Source: CAYFQH01 sp964345215 (lineage in GTDB: Bacteria > Bacillota > Clostridia > Christensenellales > Aristaeellaceae). Taken from it: 26,516 nt of DNA. Each line of letters starts with the position of its first letter. The first letter of the stretch is position 1. Under the pieces are notes generated by a model that was not told where the DNA came from, made no database searches, and worked only from the letters and a program-made list of their open reading frames with translations. Below are positions 7,559-14,836 of this stretch, piece by piece. The stretch covers positions 1 through 26,516 of the forward strand of contig CAYFQH010000027.1 in assembly GCA_964345215.1 (NCBI GenBank), read 5' to 3'. The position numbers and the translations under genes were made by a program.

Positions 7559-8290
7559 ATGTCTATTCGTGTAACCATTTGGAACGAGTTTTACCACGAA
7601 CAGCACCAGGAAGAGGCAAAGGCCATTTACCCTAAGGGGATACATCAAACCATTGCCGACTTTTTAGCCGAGGAGGACTTGATCATCCGTACGGCTACTT
7701 TGGAGGAACCAGAGCACGGCCTCACCCAGCAGGTGCTGGATGATACGGATGTGCTGATTTGGTGGGGCCATGTACGCCACCAGGAGGTGTCTGACCAGGT
7801 GGTGGAGCGGGTTGCCCGCCGTGTGCAACAAGGCATGGGCTTTATTCCTCTTCACTCGGCTCATGAGTCAAAAATATTTCAGCGGTTGATGGGTACCACC
7901 TGTTCCCTGCGCTGGCACGAGGAAGGGGAGAAGGAGCGGGTGTGGGTGATTGAACCCTCGCACCCCATTGCCAAGGGCTTGCCCCCTTATTTTGAAATAC
8001 CCCAGGAGGAAATGTACGGGGAGCGCTTTAACATCCCCGCTCCGGACCGGCTGGTTTTTTGCAGCTGGTTTGAATCCGGCGAGGTTTTTAGGAGCGGCTG
8101 CTGCTTTATTCGCGGCAACGGACGCATTTTCTACTTCCAGCCGGGGCATGAAACTTATCCTACCTACCATATTCCCCAAGTGCAGCAGGTGATTAAAAAT
8201 GCTGTACGCTGGGCAGCCCCCACCTATGAAGACAGGGGTGATTTACGCAGTGTCCACGCCATGCCTTTGTTGGAACCTGTTGCCAAATGA
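7559..8290 (+). CDS. ThuA-like domain protein (glutamine-amidotransferase-like fold)
   Basis: 243 aa. The opening strand MSIRVTIWNEF, the DVLIWWGHVRH segment and GMGFIPLHSAHESKIFQRLMG match the ThuA family, first linked to trehalose utilisation in rhizobia. The family has a class I glutamine-amidotransferase-like fold but usually lacks the full catalytic triad. The protein appears complete and cytoplasmic. gaaggagg ends 8 nt before the ATG. It stands alone on its strand, divergent from the phosphatase operon, which hints at carbohydrate metabolism without proving it. It ends in TGA. Confidence 0.9.
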   Translation: MSIRVTIWNEFYHEQHQEEAKAIYPKGIHQTIADFLAEEDLIIRTATLEEPEHGLTQQVLDDTDVLIWWGHVRHQEVSDQVVERVARRVQQGMGFIPLHSAHESKIFQRLMGTTCSLRWHEEGEKERVWVIEPSHPIAKGLPPYFEIPQEEMYGERFNIPAPDRLVFCSWFESGEVFRSGCCFIRGNGRIFYFQPGHETYPTYHIPQVQQVIKNAVRWAAPTYEDRGDLRSVHAMPLLEPVAK

Positions 8291-8482
8291 GGATAAGGCA
8301 TCAAAAAAACTGCTGATTGCTCTATTATCCATTACCACTTCCCTTTCCGGTTGCTTCATTACAGGGCAAAACCGGTTGCACTACGGCATCGGTTATGATT
8401 AGCTTTTACGGGGCTGTGCATCTCGCGCCTTCGCCCCTTCTCAAAGAGCAGAATGGAAACATAGGTTATGGAAAAAGAATAA

Positions 8483-8494
8483 GTAAGATCTTAC
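8483..8494. promoter_or_regulatory. Perfect 12-bp palindrome, possible operator
   Basis: gtaagatcttac is a complete palindrome in the A+T-rich leader 72 bp upstream of the GNAT gene. No promoter boxes can be placed confidently around it, so regulation is only a possibility. Confidence 0.3.
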
Positions 8495-8566
8495 GCTTTT
8501 GTAGCATAAAGAGAATTAAGAATACGGGTGCAGGAGATCTTTATGCTTTAGGAGGTGGGTAAAACA

Positions 8567-9028
8567 GTGGTTTCATTATTAAAAGCAAACATTCATGATA
8601 GCGAAAAAATTTATGAGATGCAGCTAATCGGTTTTAAGGCTCTTTTGGATAAATATCAAGATTATGAAACAAGTCCGGGAGCAGAGTCACTTGAAATAGT
8701 CAGGTCCAGATTTAAATACCCACAAATAGATCATTACTTTATTCAATTACTGGGTGAAAAGATCGGGTATATTCGCATCAGCCAATTTGAAGAGAATAGT
8801 TGCGTACTTTCTCAAATGTTTGTATTGCCGGAATTTCAAGGGAAAGGATATGCCCAACAAGCAATTATACAGGTTGAAAAGTTATACCCCCAAGCGAAAA
8901 AATGGACACTGGACACAATTAAACAAGAAGAGAAGAATTGCCATCTTTATGAAAAAATGGGATATAAATTAACAGGCGATGAAACAAAAATCAATGATGG
9001 AATGGATATTGTTTATTATGCTAAATGA
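8567..9028 (+). CDS. GNAT family N-acetyltransferase, A+T-rich
   Basis: 153 aa. The fold shows the strand VLSQMFVLPEFQGKGYAQQAI (given here as its first two elements), where Q-G-K-G-Y-A is the acetyl-CoA pyrophosphate loop. LYEKMGYKLTGDE is the typical end of the domain. The open frame reaches back to a GTG at 8555, but that codon lies inside aggaggtg (8550-8556). The GTG at 8567, ten nt downstream of the ribosome binding site, is the better start. The acceptor substrate is unknown. Base composition and codon use are visibly more A+T-rich than in neighbouring genes, which suggests later acquisition. A strong terminator follows. Confidence 0.85.
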   Translation: MVSLLKANIHDSEKIYEMQLIGFKALLDKYQDYETSPGAESLEIVRSRFKYPQIDHYFIQLLGEKIGYIRISQFEENSCVLSQMFVLPEFQGKGYAQQAIIQVEKLYPQAKKWTLDTIKQEEKNCHLYEKMGYKLTGDETKINDGMDIVYYAK

Positions 9029-9101
9029 GCATTTCTATCGACCCATTATAATAGTAGCGTTTCTTCATCTGCTGCCAATATTCTAAAAAACTTTATAAGT
9101 G

Positions 9102-9138
9102 ATAAGACAGGGTATTAACATATCCTGTCTTATTTTTT
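9102..9138 (+). terminator. Rho-independent terminator after the GNAT gene
   Basis: 10-bp perfect stem ataagacagg (9102-9111) with cctgtcttat (9124-9133), followed by a run of T. Confidence 0.88.
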
Positions 9139-9200
9139 GCTTAAAAATCATTTAATTCTTTTTTGCTAAAGTTTTAACTTCTGTTTAGAAAAGGCCAAGA

Positions 9201-9232
9201 AACCCTGCTTTTTCTCAATGGAAAACAGGGTT
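9201..9232. terminator. Hairpin between convergent genes, possible terminator for the minus strand
   Basis: aaccctg (9201-9207) pairs with cagggtt (9226-9232), and inner tttttc/ggaaaa pairing extends the stem. T runs are short on both sides, so termination is plausible but not sure. Confidence 0.4.
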
Positions 9233-9285
9233 CTTTAACAGGTTAAAAAACAAACCTTACGCCGGTTTTTTGAATGTAACAATTT

Positions 9286-9552
9286 TTACATGAGGGTGAG
9301 AGAAAATAAAACCACCGTAATCACTGCTCCTAAAGGCAGCGATATAGGGAAAGGGGCCTTTTTTGTTTTGTGATGAAAGGCCCGGCTGCCTAAAAAAGTA
9401 CCCAAACCGCCGCCTAAAAAGGTTAGACCCAAAAGGGTTTTTTCCGGCACCCGCCGGCCTCCTCGTTTGGCTTGGCCCTTATCAAGGCCCATGAGGATAA
9501 AGCTAAATATATTATAGCCTGCCAATAGGTAACCTAGCGAACTTTCTATCAT
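9286..9552 (-). CDS. DUF1294 small membrane protein
   Basis: 88 aa. YNIFSFILMGLDKGQAKRGG, then RRVPEKTLLGLTFLGGGLG, then a HKTKKAPF segment are the DUF1294 hallmarks. Hydrophobic segments at both ends and in the middle suggest two to three membrane passes. The function of the family is not known. The ATG has AAAGGGGA 7-8 nt upstream. It is the last gene of the VanW/SfsA/CHAP operon, 22 bp after the CHAP gene stop. Confidence 0.88.
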   Translation of the reverse strand: MIESSLGYLLAGYNIFSFILMGLDKGQAKRGGRRVPEKTLLGLTFLGGGLGTFLGSRAFHHKTKKAPFPISLPLGAVITVVLFSLTLM

Positions 9553-9574
9553 TCTATGATCCCCTTTAAATGTT

Positions 9575-10486
9575 TTATTCGTCTTCGACCAAAAACTGGC
9601 TAAGGTCTTTCAAGTCCCATTTCATCCAGGCCTCTTCCAGGGCAATTTGGGTTTGCATATTAGCCAGGCCGTTTGCCTTCAGGGCAGGGTTTTCTTCTTG
9701 AAATGCCCGTACAGCCTCCCGCGTGCTGCTTTTATAGGTACCGCTGATATGACGGGGCTCCAAGTACCCTAAATCGCATAGTTTTTGCTGAAGCTTTGTA
9801 ACCGAATCCCCTTGATTGCCAAAGCGCATGGTGGTGCCGGCCACCTCTATGGGGGTGCCAAAACCCAGTATGTTTGAGTCCGTTAGAGGGTAAGTGTTGC
9901 GGGCAACAGCACTGGGGTTGTTTCCTTCAATAACGTGAATGATTATTTGCCCTTTTTCGTTTAGGGCGCAGTATTCAACCATGGCAACATGGTCTGTATC
10001 CGGCCCTTGGCTCCAGGTAAAAAACATCCAGTCTCCCGGTTGGGGAATGTAGTTGTTTTTATACAGGCGTTCCTCCTGCCCCCAAATCCACTGGTAGCCC
10101 CAGCCTTCAATATTTCCCTTTTTGTCAATGTAGCGGCCTTTTTGAATAAACCAGTCCCGGCCAACATTGCTTGCACCGTACAAGGGATAGATTTTGTTTA
10201 AAAGCTGCCGGCTATGGCGCTGGTCCACCTGGTCAACACACCAGCCTAAAAACTCGGCACACCACTGGGCATTGGGGTCTCCAAACCATTGGCCGTATTT
10301 TGAATAGTTGTTCCGCCCCTCTTCATAGCCAAGCTCTTGGATGGCTACGTTTAAAAGTTCTTGAACATAATCGGGCGTAGGGTATAAGGGGGAGATTCTG
10401 TCAATCTCCTCCTGCCCCTGGACCGAGACAGGACTCCCCAAAAAAACCACTAAAAAAACCATGCACAATAACTTTTTTATCTTCAT
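9575..10486 (-). CDS. Exported CHAP-domain peptidoglycan hydrolase with peptidoglycan-binding domain
   Basis: 303 aa. Residues 1-24 form a signal peptide. A CHAP-type amidase/endopeptidase domain follows, with Cys76 in AQWCAEFLGWC, His166 in DTDHVAMVE and a third polar residue around Glu187-Asn189 (VIEGNNP). Residues about 222-283 (RFGNQGDSVTKLQQKLCDLG and onwards) form a PG_binding_1 repeat that would hold the enzyme on the wall. It probably cleaves peptide or amide bonds in peptidoglycan outside the membrane. AAGGA overlaps the stop of sfsA 14 bp upstream, so the genes are co-transcribed. Confidence 0.9.
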   Translation of the reverse strand: MKIKKLLCMVFLVVFLGSPVSVQGQEEIDRISPLYPTPDYVQELLNVAIQELGYEEGRNNYSKYGQWFGDPNAQWCAEFLGWCVDQVDQRHSRQLLNKIYPLYGASNVGRDWFIQKGRYIDKKGNIEGWGYQWIWGQEERLYKNNYIPQPGDWMFFTWSQGPDTDHVAMVEYCALNEKGQIIIHVIEGNNPSAVARNTYPLTDSNILGFGTPIEVAGTTMRFGNQGDSVTKLQQKLCDLGYLEPRHISGTYKSSTREAVRAFQEENPALKANGLANMQTQIALEEAWMKWDLKDLSQFLVEDE

Positions 10487-10500
10487 CTGCCGTATAATCC

Positions 10501-11193
10501 TTACTGTTTTGTTAAAATCACCGGCACCGGCCGGTCGATATAAAGCCCGTCTTTTTGAGTCACACAGTCATAAGCCCTAATGTGAACCCCGGCTTTTTCC
10601 GCCTCAAGCAAGGCCTGGCCAAAGGCCGGGTGGGTAATGTTGTTGGGAGAAAAGGAGGAAACACCCTTTAGCTGAATTAAAAAATACAAATGGGCCTTGT
10701 AGCCCTTCTCTTTGGCCTTCATTAATTCATAAATGTGCTTTATGCCCCGCTGAGTGGGTGCATCGGGAAAAAAGGCCTTGTTGCCTACTTCAAGGGTCAC
10801 GCCCTTTACTTCAATAAAATGTTCTTGGCCGGTCCTGTCTTTCAGCCAAAAATCAAAGCGGGAATGTTCAAAAACCACCTCGCCCCTAATTTCGTCATAA
10901 TCCTTAAAAAGTTTTCCATCTTGTACAGCTTCTAAAAAAACATGATTGGGGGCCTGGCTGTCGATGTTGATCAGGATTTCACCTTTATAGGCTGCCACCA
11001 AATCATACTTCGTTTTTCGGTTTGGATTTTGAGCCTTGTTCACTAAAACCCGTGCGCCCGGTATTAATATTTCTTTGCAGCGGCCTGTGTTTTTAACGTG
11101 ACAAGTTTCGATTGTATTTCCCAACTGAACGTTGGCAATAAAGCGGTTAGGCCGGGATATAAAAAATCCTTCCTCAATATGGCTATACCTCAT
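10501..11193 (-). CDS. sfsA: SfsA family protein
   Basis: 230 aa, standard length. The N-terminal OB-like part contains HVKNTGRCKEILIPGARVLV. The C-terminal part carries SRFDFWL and FIEVKGVTL, a D...ExK arrangement like that of PD-(D/E)XK nucleases, then FPDAPTQRGIKHIYEL. In E. coli SfsA was named for effects on maltose metabolism and binds DNA; its true role is unsettled. The frame extends to a TTG at 11205, but that codon lies over GGAGGG. The ATG at 11193 has proper spacing and overlaps the upstream VanW stop as ATGA, which implies coupled translation. Confidence 0.93.
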   Translation of the reverse strand: MRYSHIEEGFFISRPNRFIANVQLGNTIETCHVKNTGRCKEILIPGARVLVNKAQNPNRKTKYDLVAAYKGEILINIDSQAPNHVFLEAVQDGKLFKDYDEIRGEVVFEHSRFDFWLKDRTGQEHFIEVKGVTLEVGNKAFFPDAPTQRGIKHIYELMKAKEKGYKAHLYFLIQLKGVSSFSPNNITHPAFGQALLEAEKAGVHIRAYDCVTQKDGLYIDRPVPVILTKQ

Positions 11194-12206
11194 CCTTCCC
11201 TCCAAAGCACAATGTACAGGGCACCGTCTTGGGCGCTGGCCTCAATACGAATGGGGAAGGAATAGTTGTTTTTAACAATTAAGTTAATGCTTTCATTGCC
11301 AACAGCCGCATCCATGCCATGGGGAAGGTATTTGGCTCCGGAAGGGCCGTGAGGGCGCCTTTTTACAATTTCGATGCCGGGCAGCTGGAGGGCTACGTTA
11401 TAAAAGGTAGATGACACCTGACAGGTTCCGCCCCCGTAGCCCAGGGTGGTTGTGCCCCCGGCCAAAATAGGGGCCGGTTCGTAGCCGCTGGCCTTGCTGT
11501 AAGGGCCTAAAACCCGGTTGAAGTCAAGCTCTTCTCCCGGCTCAAAAACAACGCTCAGTTTTTCGCAGGCCACTTCAATATTTAGCATCCTGCTAACGTT
11601 TGACTGGTGTGTGGCTACAGAATAATAACTGGTATAAGCGGCAATAGGGGTTTCGCCGCTAATGGGGCTGTCGGTATAGGAAACCGGAACTAAATCACCA
11701 ATGGCCCGCATGTCAACATAAGCGTAGCTGCGCCAGCGGATTACCCGCCCCCAGCCATCAGCAATGTCTAAAATAGCAATTTGGGCACCGGGTTCCAACG
11801 TAACGTAGGATTCGGCTGCCAAATTCGGTTCGTAATACACCTTGGTTTGTGCCGTGGTGACCCCAATGTACTTAAATTTTTCAACTCCGTAAGGAGGAGT
11901 ATTTACCGGATCAACAGGCTCAACAGTGTATATCCGATCCCTTAACATATAGCCCTTGGCACCGCTTTTCTGCCCCTGAACCAGAACCCAGGTAGGATCT
12001 ACCTGATAAATGTTGATGCGCTCACTCTCCGCAACAGTACCGGTGCTTTGGCTTTCCTTGTCTTTTTCCTGGCGGAGAATGGTTTGCTTTAAAGCCTTTG
12101 CCGTATACAGGGCGACAGACTCCTCTTGGCCTAAAGCGGGGGATAGGGTTGTTAAAGCCACTGCCAACAAACACAGCAGGCTGACTATTTTTTTGATGTT
12201 CCTCAC
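11190..12206 (-). CDS. Exported VanW family protein with SH3-like region
   Basis: 338 aa. Signal peptide about residues 1-26 (core SLLCLLAVALTTLSPALG). Two SH3-like segments follow (about 40-95 and 112-172, the second with GWGRVIRWRSYAYVDM). The VanW domain occupies about 190-330 with its hallmark LGYGGGTCQVSSTFYNVAL. VanW was named from vancomycin-resistance clusters, but the domain is widespread in Clostridia and its reaction is not known; cell-wall binding is likely from the SH3 parts. This is not evidence of glycopeptide resistance. The start is GTG at 12206 with AGGAGGA 6-7 nt upstream. It heads a four-gene operon. Confidence 0.9.
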   Translation of the reverse strand: MRNIKKIVSLLCLLAVALTTLSPALGQEESVALYTAKALKQTILRQEKDKESQSTGTVAESERINIYQVDPTWVLVQGQKSGAKGYMLRDRIYTVEPVDPVNTPPYGVEKFKYIGVTTAQTKVYYEPNLAAESYVTLEPGAQIAILDIADGWGRVIRWRSYAYVDMRAIGDLVPVSYTDSPISGETPIAAYTSYYSVATHQSNVSRMLNIEVACEKLSVVFEPGEELDFNRVLGPYSKASGYEPAPILAGGTTTLGYGGGTCQVSSTFYNVALQLPGIEIVKRRPHGPSGAKYLPHGMDAAVGNESINLIVKNNYSFPIRIEASAQDGALYIVLWREG

Positions 12207-12237
12207 AGGTCTTCCTCCTTTTAGTTTACCAATTTAT

Positions 12238-12267
12238 ATTATACCCAAAAGGGCTTCCTTCTAGCAA
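12238..12267 (-). promoter_or_regulatory. Promoter of the VanW operon
   Basis: Minus strand TTGCTA (12262-12267), 18-bp spacer, then TATAAT (12238-12243), 31 bp before the GTG start codon. Confidence 0.65.
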
Positions 12268-12356
12268 GGGGAAGACCGTTTATTTGCATGGGGGAAAAAT
12301 TTAAAACCTTTTAAACTGTAATTCACTATTTGTAATGATTATTTTTTAATATTTAG

Positions 12357-12365
12357 TGCTATAAT
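12357..12365 (+). promoter_or_regulatory. Extended -10 promoter of the zinc-ribbon membrane protein gene
   Basis: TGcTATAAT at 12357-12365 is a consensus extended -10 element. No good -35 box is visible 17-18 bp upstream. The start codon lies 35 bp downstream. Confidence 0.5.
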
Positions 12366-12400
12366 ATATTTTGTTACATATTATTTCAATGGAGGATTAC

Positions 12401-13491
12401 ATGAACAACCATTTTTTTCAAGACATTGCTCAGGACAATCAACTTTTATTTGACCCACAAACAAAAACTGCATCCGGGAAAAAGGGCGGCTACTAAGTTG
12501 TTTTTTCACAGGGACCTGACGGCAGAAGTTACTTGATCAGCTTTTCTCTTATTACAAAAGACGGCCAGCTGCCAAACCCTAAAGAAATAAAAGAGATTTT
12601 TAAAGGGGTTAAGCATATCCATTTTCATAGTATAAACCGCTATAAAGTTAGTTTTTATATTTCAAACAGCATGGGTAAAAATAAAACAAGAGAAACGGTG
12701 ACGGAGGTGATAAACACTTTGACTGCTGCTTTTTTACAGCAGCAATACCAGGATGCCTGCCAGCAGTGTGGTGCTACAGGCAAAACCGCCGTATATAACA
12801 TGCAAGGCAGTGAAAAAATGTTTTGCCCCAGCTGCTTTGATGAGCAAAGCGCCAAAATGGAGGAGGCGGCCCATAGCAAAAAGCAGCGGAAAGAAAATAT
12901 ATTTACAGGCATTATTGGTGCTTTGCTAGGTTCCCTTATCGGTGCTTTTTCTATTGTTGTGCTGGGCCAGCTANNNNNNNNNNNNNNNNNNNNNNNNNNN
13001 NNNNNNNNNNNNNNNNNNNNNNNNNNNNNNNNNNNNNNNNNNNNNNNNNNNNNNNNNNNNNNNNNNNNNNNNNTGCTTTGCTAGGTTCCCTTATCGGTGC
13101 TTTTTCTATTGTTGTGCTGGGCCAGCTAGGCTATGTTTCTTTTCTTTCAGGTCTGATAATGGCTGTTGCAACATTAAAAGGCTACGAACTTTTGGGGCAC
13201 AAATTAAGCGGGAAAGGTATTTTTATTTCACTTGTCATCATGGCCTTGATGGTCTATGTAGGCAACCGCGTGGACTGGGCTATCTCAATAGCGCAATATT
13301 TGGAAACAGATGTTTTTACCGCCTTTAAAATCCTTCCCCTGCTGTTGGAAGAAGGATACCTTACCGGCAGCGAATATTATTCAAGCCTCGCATTAACGGG
13401 AGTTTTTTCTATGTTGGGTATTTTACCTATCGTTTTTGGGTTTTTACGGGGCAACAAAAACGAAGGCAGTCTTTACAAAATCTCTGAATAA
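12401..13491 (+). pseudogene. Zinc-ribbon membrane protein with in-frame TAA, spanning an assembly gap
   Basis: The start is the ATG at 12401, with ggagg at 12391-12395 five nt upstream. The frame runs 31 codons to TAA (12494-12496) and then continues in the same frame, with sensible protein, to the gap. The only alternative start after the stop is a TTG at 12533 with no ribosome binding site. Residues C120, C123, C142 and C145 form a zinc ribbon (CQQC and CPSC). A charged linker and about four membrane segments follow (LLGSLIGAFSIVVLGQL first, VFSMLGILPIVFGFL last). The 100-N gap is bordered by 55 identical bases. Merging them removes 155 bp and restores one continuous frame of about 311 codons to TAA at 13489. 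I do not recognise the family; the N-terminal part looks cytosolic. Confidence 0.65.
12974..13073. other. Assembly gap of 100 N with duplicated 55-bp edges
   Basis: Exactly 100 N, the usual filler for a gap of unknown size. Bases 12919-12973 and 13074-13128 are identical, so the two contigs overlap and the real molecule probably has no missing sequence here. Confidence 0.95.
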
Positions 13492-13542
13492 GGGAAAAAT
13501 CCTTTGAGGGAGATAGCCTTCTATCTACTGATCATCTATTTG

Positions 13543-13575
13543 GCCCAAGAACAGTAAAAGTTTTTGGGCTGTTTT
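13543..13575 (+). terminator. Terminator after the membrane protein gene
   Basis: gcccaa (13543-13548) pairs with ttgggc (13564-13569), followed by tgtttt. It is the first of two terminator-like hairpins in series. Confidence 0.55.
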
Positions 13576-13583
13576 AATTTAGG

Positions 13584-13611
13584 AAACACCCTGTTTTGTA
13601 TGGTGTTTTTC
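13584..13611 (+). terminator. Second terminator-like hairpin
   Basis: aaacacc (13584-13590) pairs with ggtgttt (13602-13608), and the T run continues. It may also serve the convergent GNAT gene. Confidence 0.5.
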
Positions 13612-13666
13612 TAGAAAAATAGCGCGTGTATAATCAGTTGAAAAGCCTTTATTTTTTTATTTTAAC

Positions 13667-14137
13667 TTACAGCAGATTCAAAACAAAAATCAGCTGTTCG
13701 TCTATTTCTCCTGTTCTGCGAACCCCCGTATCGATAAAGCCATGGCTTAAGTAGAGGCCCTTTGCTAATGTATTTCCCTGCTCTACAGCCAATACAATTT
13801 GATGAATATGGGGGTAGTTTTTTCGTACATAGCCTGGAAGCAGGGAGAGAACTTTTTTTCCGTAGCCTTTTTTGGTATGGTTGCTGTCGGTTGAAAAGCG
13901 CCTGAATAAAAGAGCATTGGGGTTATGCCAGTACTGTTCCCTTTCGCACCCCTCATCCAGCACAAAAAAGGAGACCAGATGGCCATGGTCAAAGGCGAGG
14001 ATGGAATGATAGCGGTCATCTTTTATAGAAAGGGCAACACTGTCTTGAGGCCTGCCCGTATAATACAGCATGTCGTCGGTTAAATAATATTGAGCAACAG
14101 CCTTTTGATGTTTTGCCTTGTATTTTACCAGGTGCAT
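13667..14137 (-). CDS. GNAT family N-acetyltransferase
   Basis: 156 aa. The core strand LLFRRFSTDSNHTKKGYGKK carries the acetyl-CoA loop (KKGYGKK). IVLAVEQGNTLAKGLYLSHGF is the final strand-helix of the fold, with the usual N...A...Y pattern. The substrate is unknown. The frame extends to a TTG at 14158, but that is too close to AAGGCGG; the ATG at 14137 with a 7-nt spacer is preferred. It is unlike the other GNAT gene in this window in both sequence and base composition. Confidence 0.82.
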   Translation of the reverse strand: MHLVKYKAKHQKAVAQYYLTDDMLYYTGRPQDSVALSIKDDRYHSILAFDHGHLVSFFVLDEGCEREQYWHNPNALLFRRFSTDSNHTKKGYGKKVLSLLPGYVRKNYPHIHQIVLAVEQGNTLAKGLYLSHGFIDTGVRRTGEIDEQLIFVLNLL

Positions 14138-14330
14138 TTTGACACCGCCTTTTAACAATTGTGTACATCAAACTTTTTTATAGCAGCAGCGGTAGAAAAA
14201 CCTGCTTTTTATCAAAATCAATGGGTCTATTAAAGCTGCCCCGATTAAAACAAGCAGTGTTTTTAAGCATATTCCTATACGCATATACCACAAAACGATA
14301 ACACTGCTTACTGCTTTTACAGCAAATTCA

Positions 14331-14354
14331 AAAACACCGCATGGGCGGCGTTTT
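14331..14354. terminator. Bidirectional terminator downstream of the small protein gene
   Basis: 10-bp stem aaaacaccgc (14331-14340) with gcggcgtttt (14345-14354, one G-T pair). Five T follow on the minus strand and five on the plus strand. It ends the 53-aa minus-strand gene. Confidence 0.75.
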
Positions 14355-14370
14355 TGAAGAGGGCACTTGA

Positions 14371-14532
14371 TTATTTGTCTTTTTTTTCGGCTTTGGATAC
14401 GTCCATTTCCGTTTCAACACAGCCTTCTGGAAACTCTGAAGAGCAGACCATTGTCTCATCGCTATGGATTGTCGCCTCTTCGTTCGTACTTTTTTTAACA
14501 TCCTTTGGATCCGGCAACTGATTCTTCATCAT
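14371..14532 (-). CDS. Small acidic hypothetical protein, 53 aa
   Basis: A short frame with strong signals: AAAGGAGG followed by 8 nt and then ATGATG, a 53-codon frame ending in TAA, and a terminator 17 bp later. The product begins MMKNQLPDPKDVKKSTNEE and is hydrophilic and acidic, with two cysteines (residues about 31 and 38) in MVCSSEFPEGCVETE, then a Lys-rich end. There is no signal peptide or membrane segment. I do not recognise it. Coding is supported by the expression signals, not by homology. Confidence 0.65.
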   Translation of the reverse strand: MMKNQLPDPKDVKKSTNEEATIHSDETMVCSSEFPEGCVETEMDVSKAEKKDK

Positions 14533-14642
14533 CTATAAAGCCTCCTTTTACAATAAGGTTGTATATTTACCAGTAAGTATATTATACCAACCCCGGCTAG
14601 GATATGCAATTTAAAAAGGCCTTTAGAAGATTTTAATGTACC

Positions 14643-14677
14643 AAAAAACGCTGATGGTACAACAATCAGCGTTTTTT
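14643..14677 (-). terminator. tRNA terminator
   Basis: 13-bp perfect stem (14643-14655 with 14665-14677) reading AAAAAACGCTGAT on the minus strand, closed by a 9-nt loop, with a T6 end. It lies 23 bp beyond the CCA end of the tRNA. Confidence 0.88.
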
Positions 14678-14700
14678 GTACACGGCAGAGCCGCACAATA

Positions 14701-14777
14701 TGGCGTGCCTGGAGGGATTCGAACCCCCGACCTACTGGTTCGTAGCCAGGCACTCTATCCGGCTGAGCTACAGGCAC
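14701..14777 (-). tRNA. tRNA-Arg (anticodon ACG)
   Basis: 77-nt cloverleaf on the minus strand. The acceptor GTGCCTG pairs with CAGGCAC, followed by discriminator G and an encoded CCA. The D arm contains GCTCAGCCGGATAGAGT. The anticodon loop CTACGAA gives ACG, which after A34-to-inosine editing reads CGN Arg codons. The T arm contains GGGTTCGAATCCC. The anticodon stem has an apparent C-U mismatch at its outermost pair (27-43); the rest pairs well. Its own promoter and terminator flank it. Confidence 0.95.
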
Positions 14778-14807
14778 ATAGGCCGTCTTCTATAAGACGC
14801 ATGGATT

Positions 14808-14836
14808 ATTATAGCAAAGACCTGGAAAGAATGCAA
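14808..14836 (-). promoter_or_regulatory. Promoter of the tRNA-Arg gene
   Basis: Minus strand TTGCAT (14831-14836), 17-bp spacer, TATAAT (14808-14813). A small hairpin (14784-14789 with 14794-14799) lies in the short 5' leader before the mature tRNA end. Confidence 0.78.

Noticed and set aside
11190..12206. Vancomycin resistance locus
   Set aside because: A lone VanW-domain protein without vanHAX or vanRS is common in Clostridia and does not indicate resistance.
12919..13128. True direct repeat or duplication in the membrane protein
   Set aside because: The copies sit exactly at both edges of an N gap and collapse to one intact frame, so an assembly overlap is the simpler reading.
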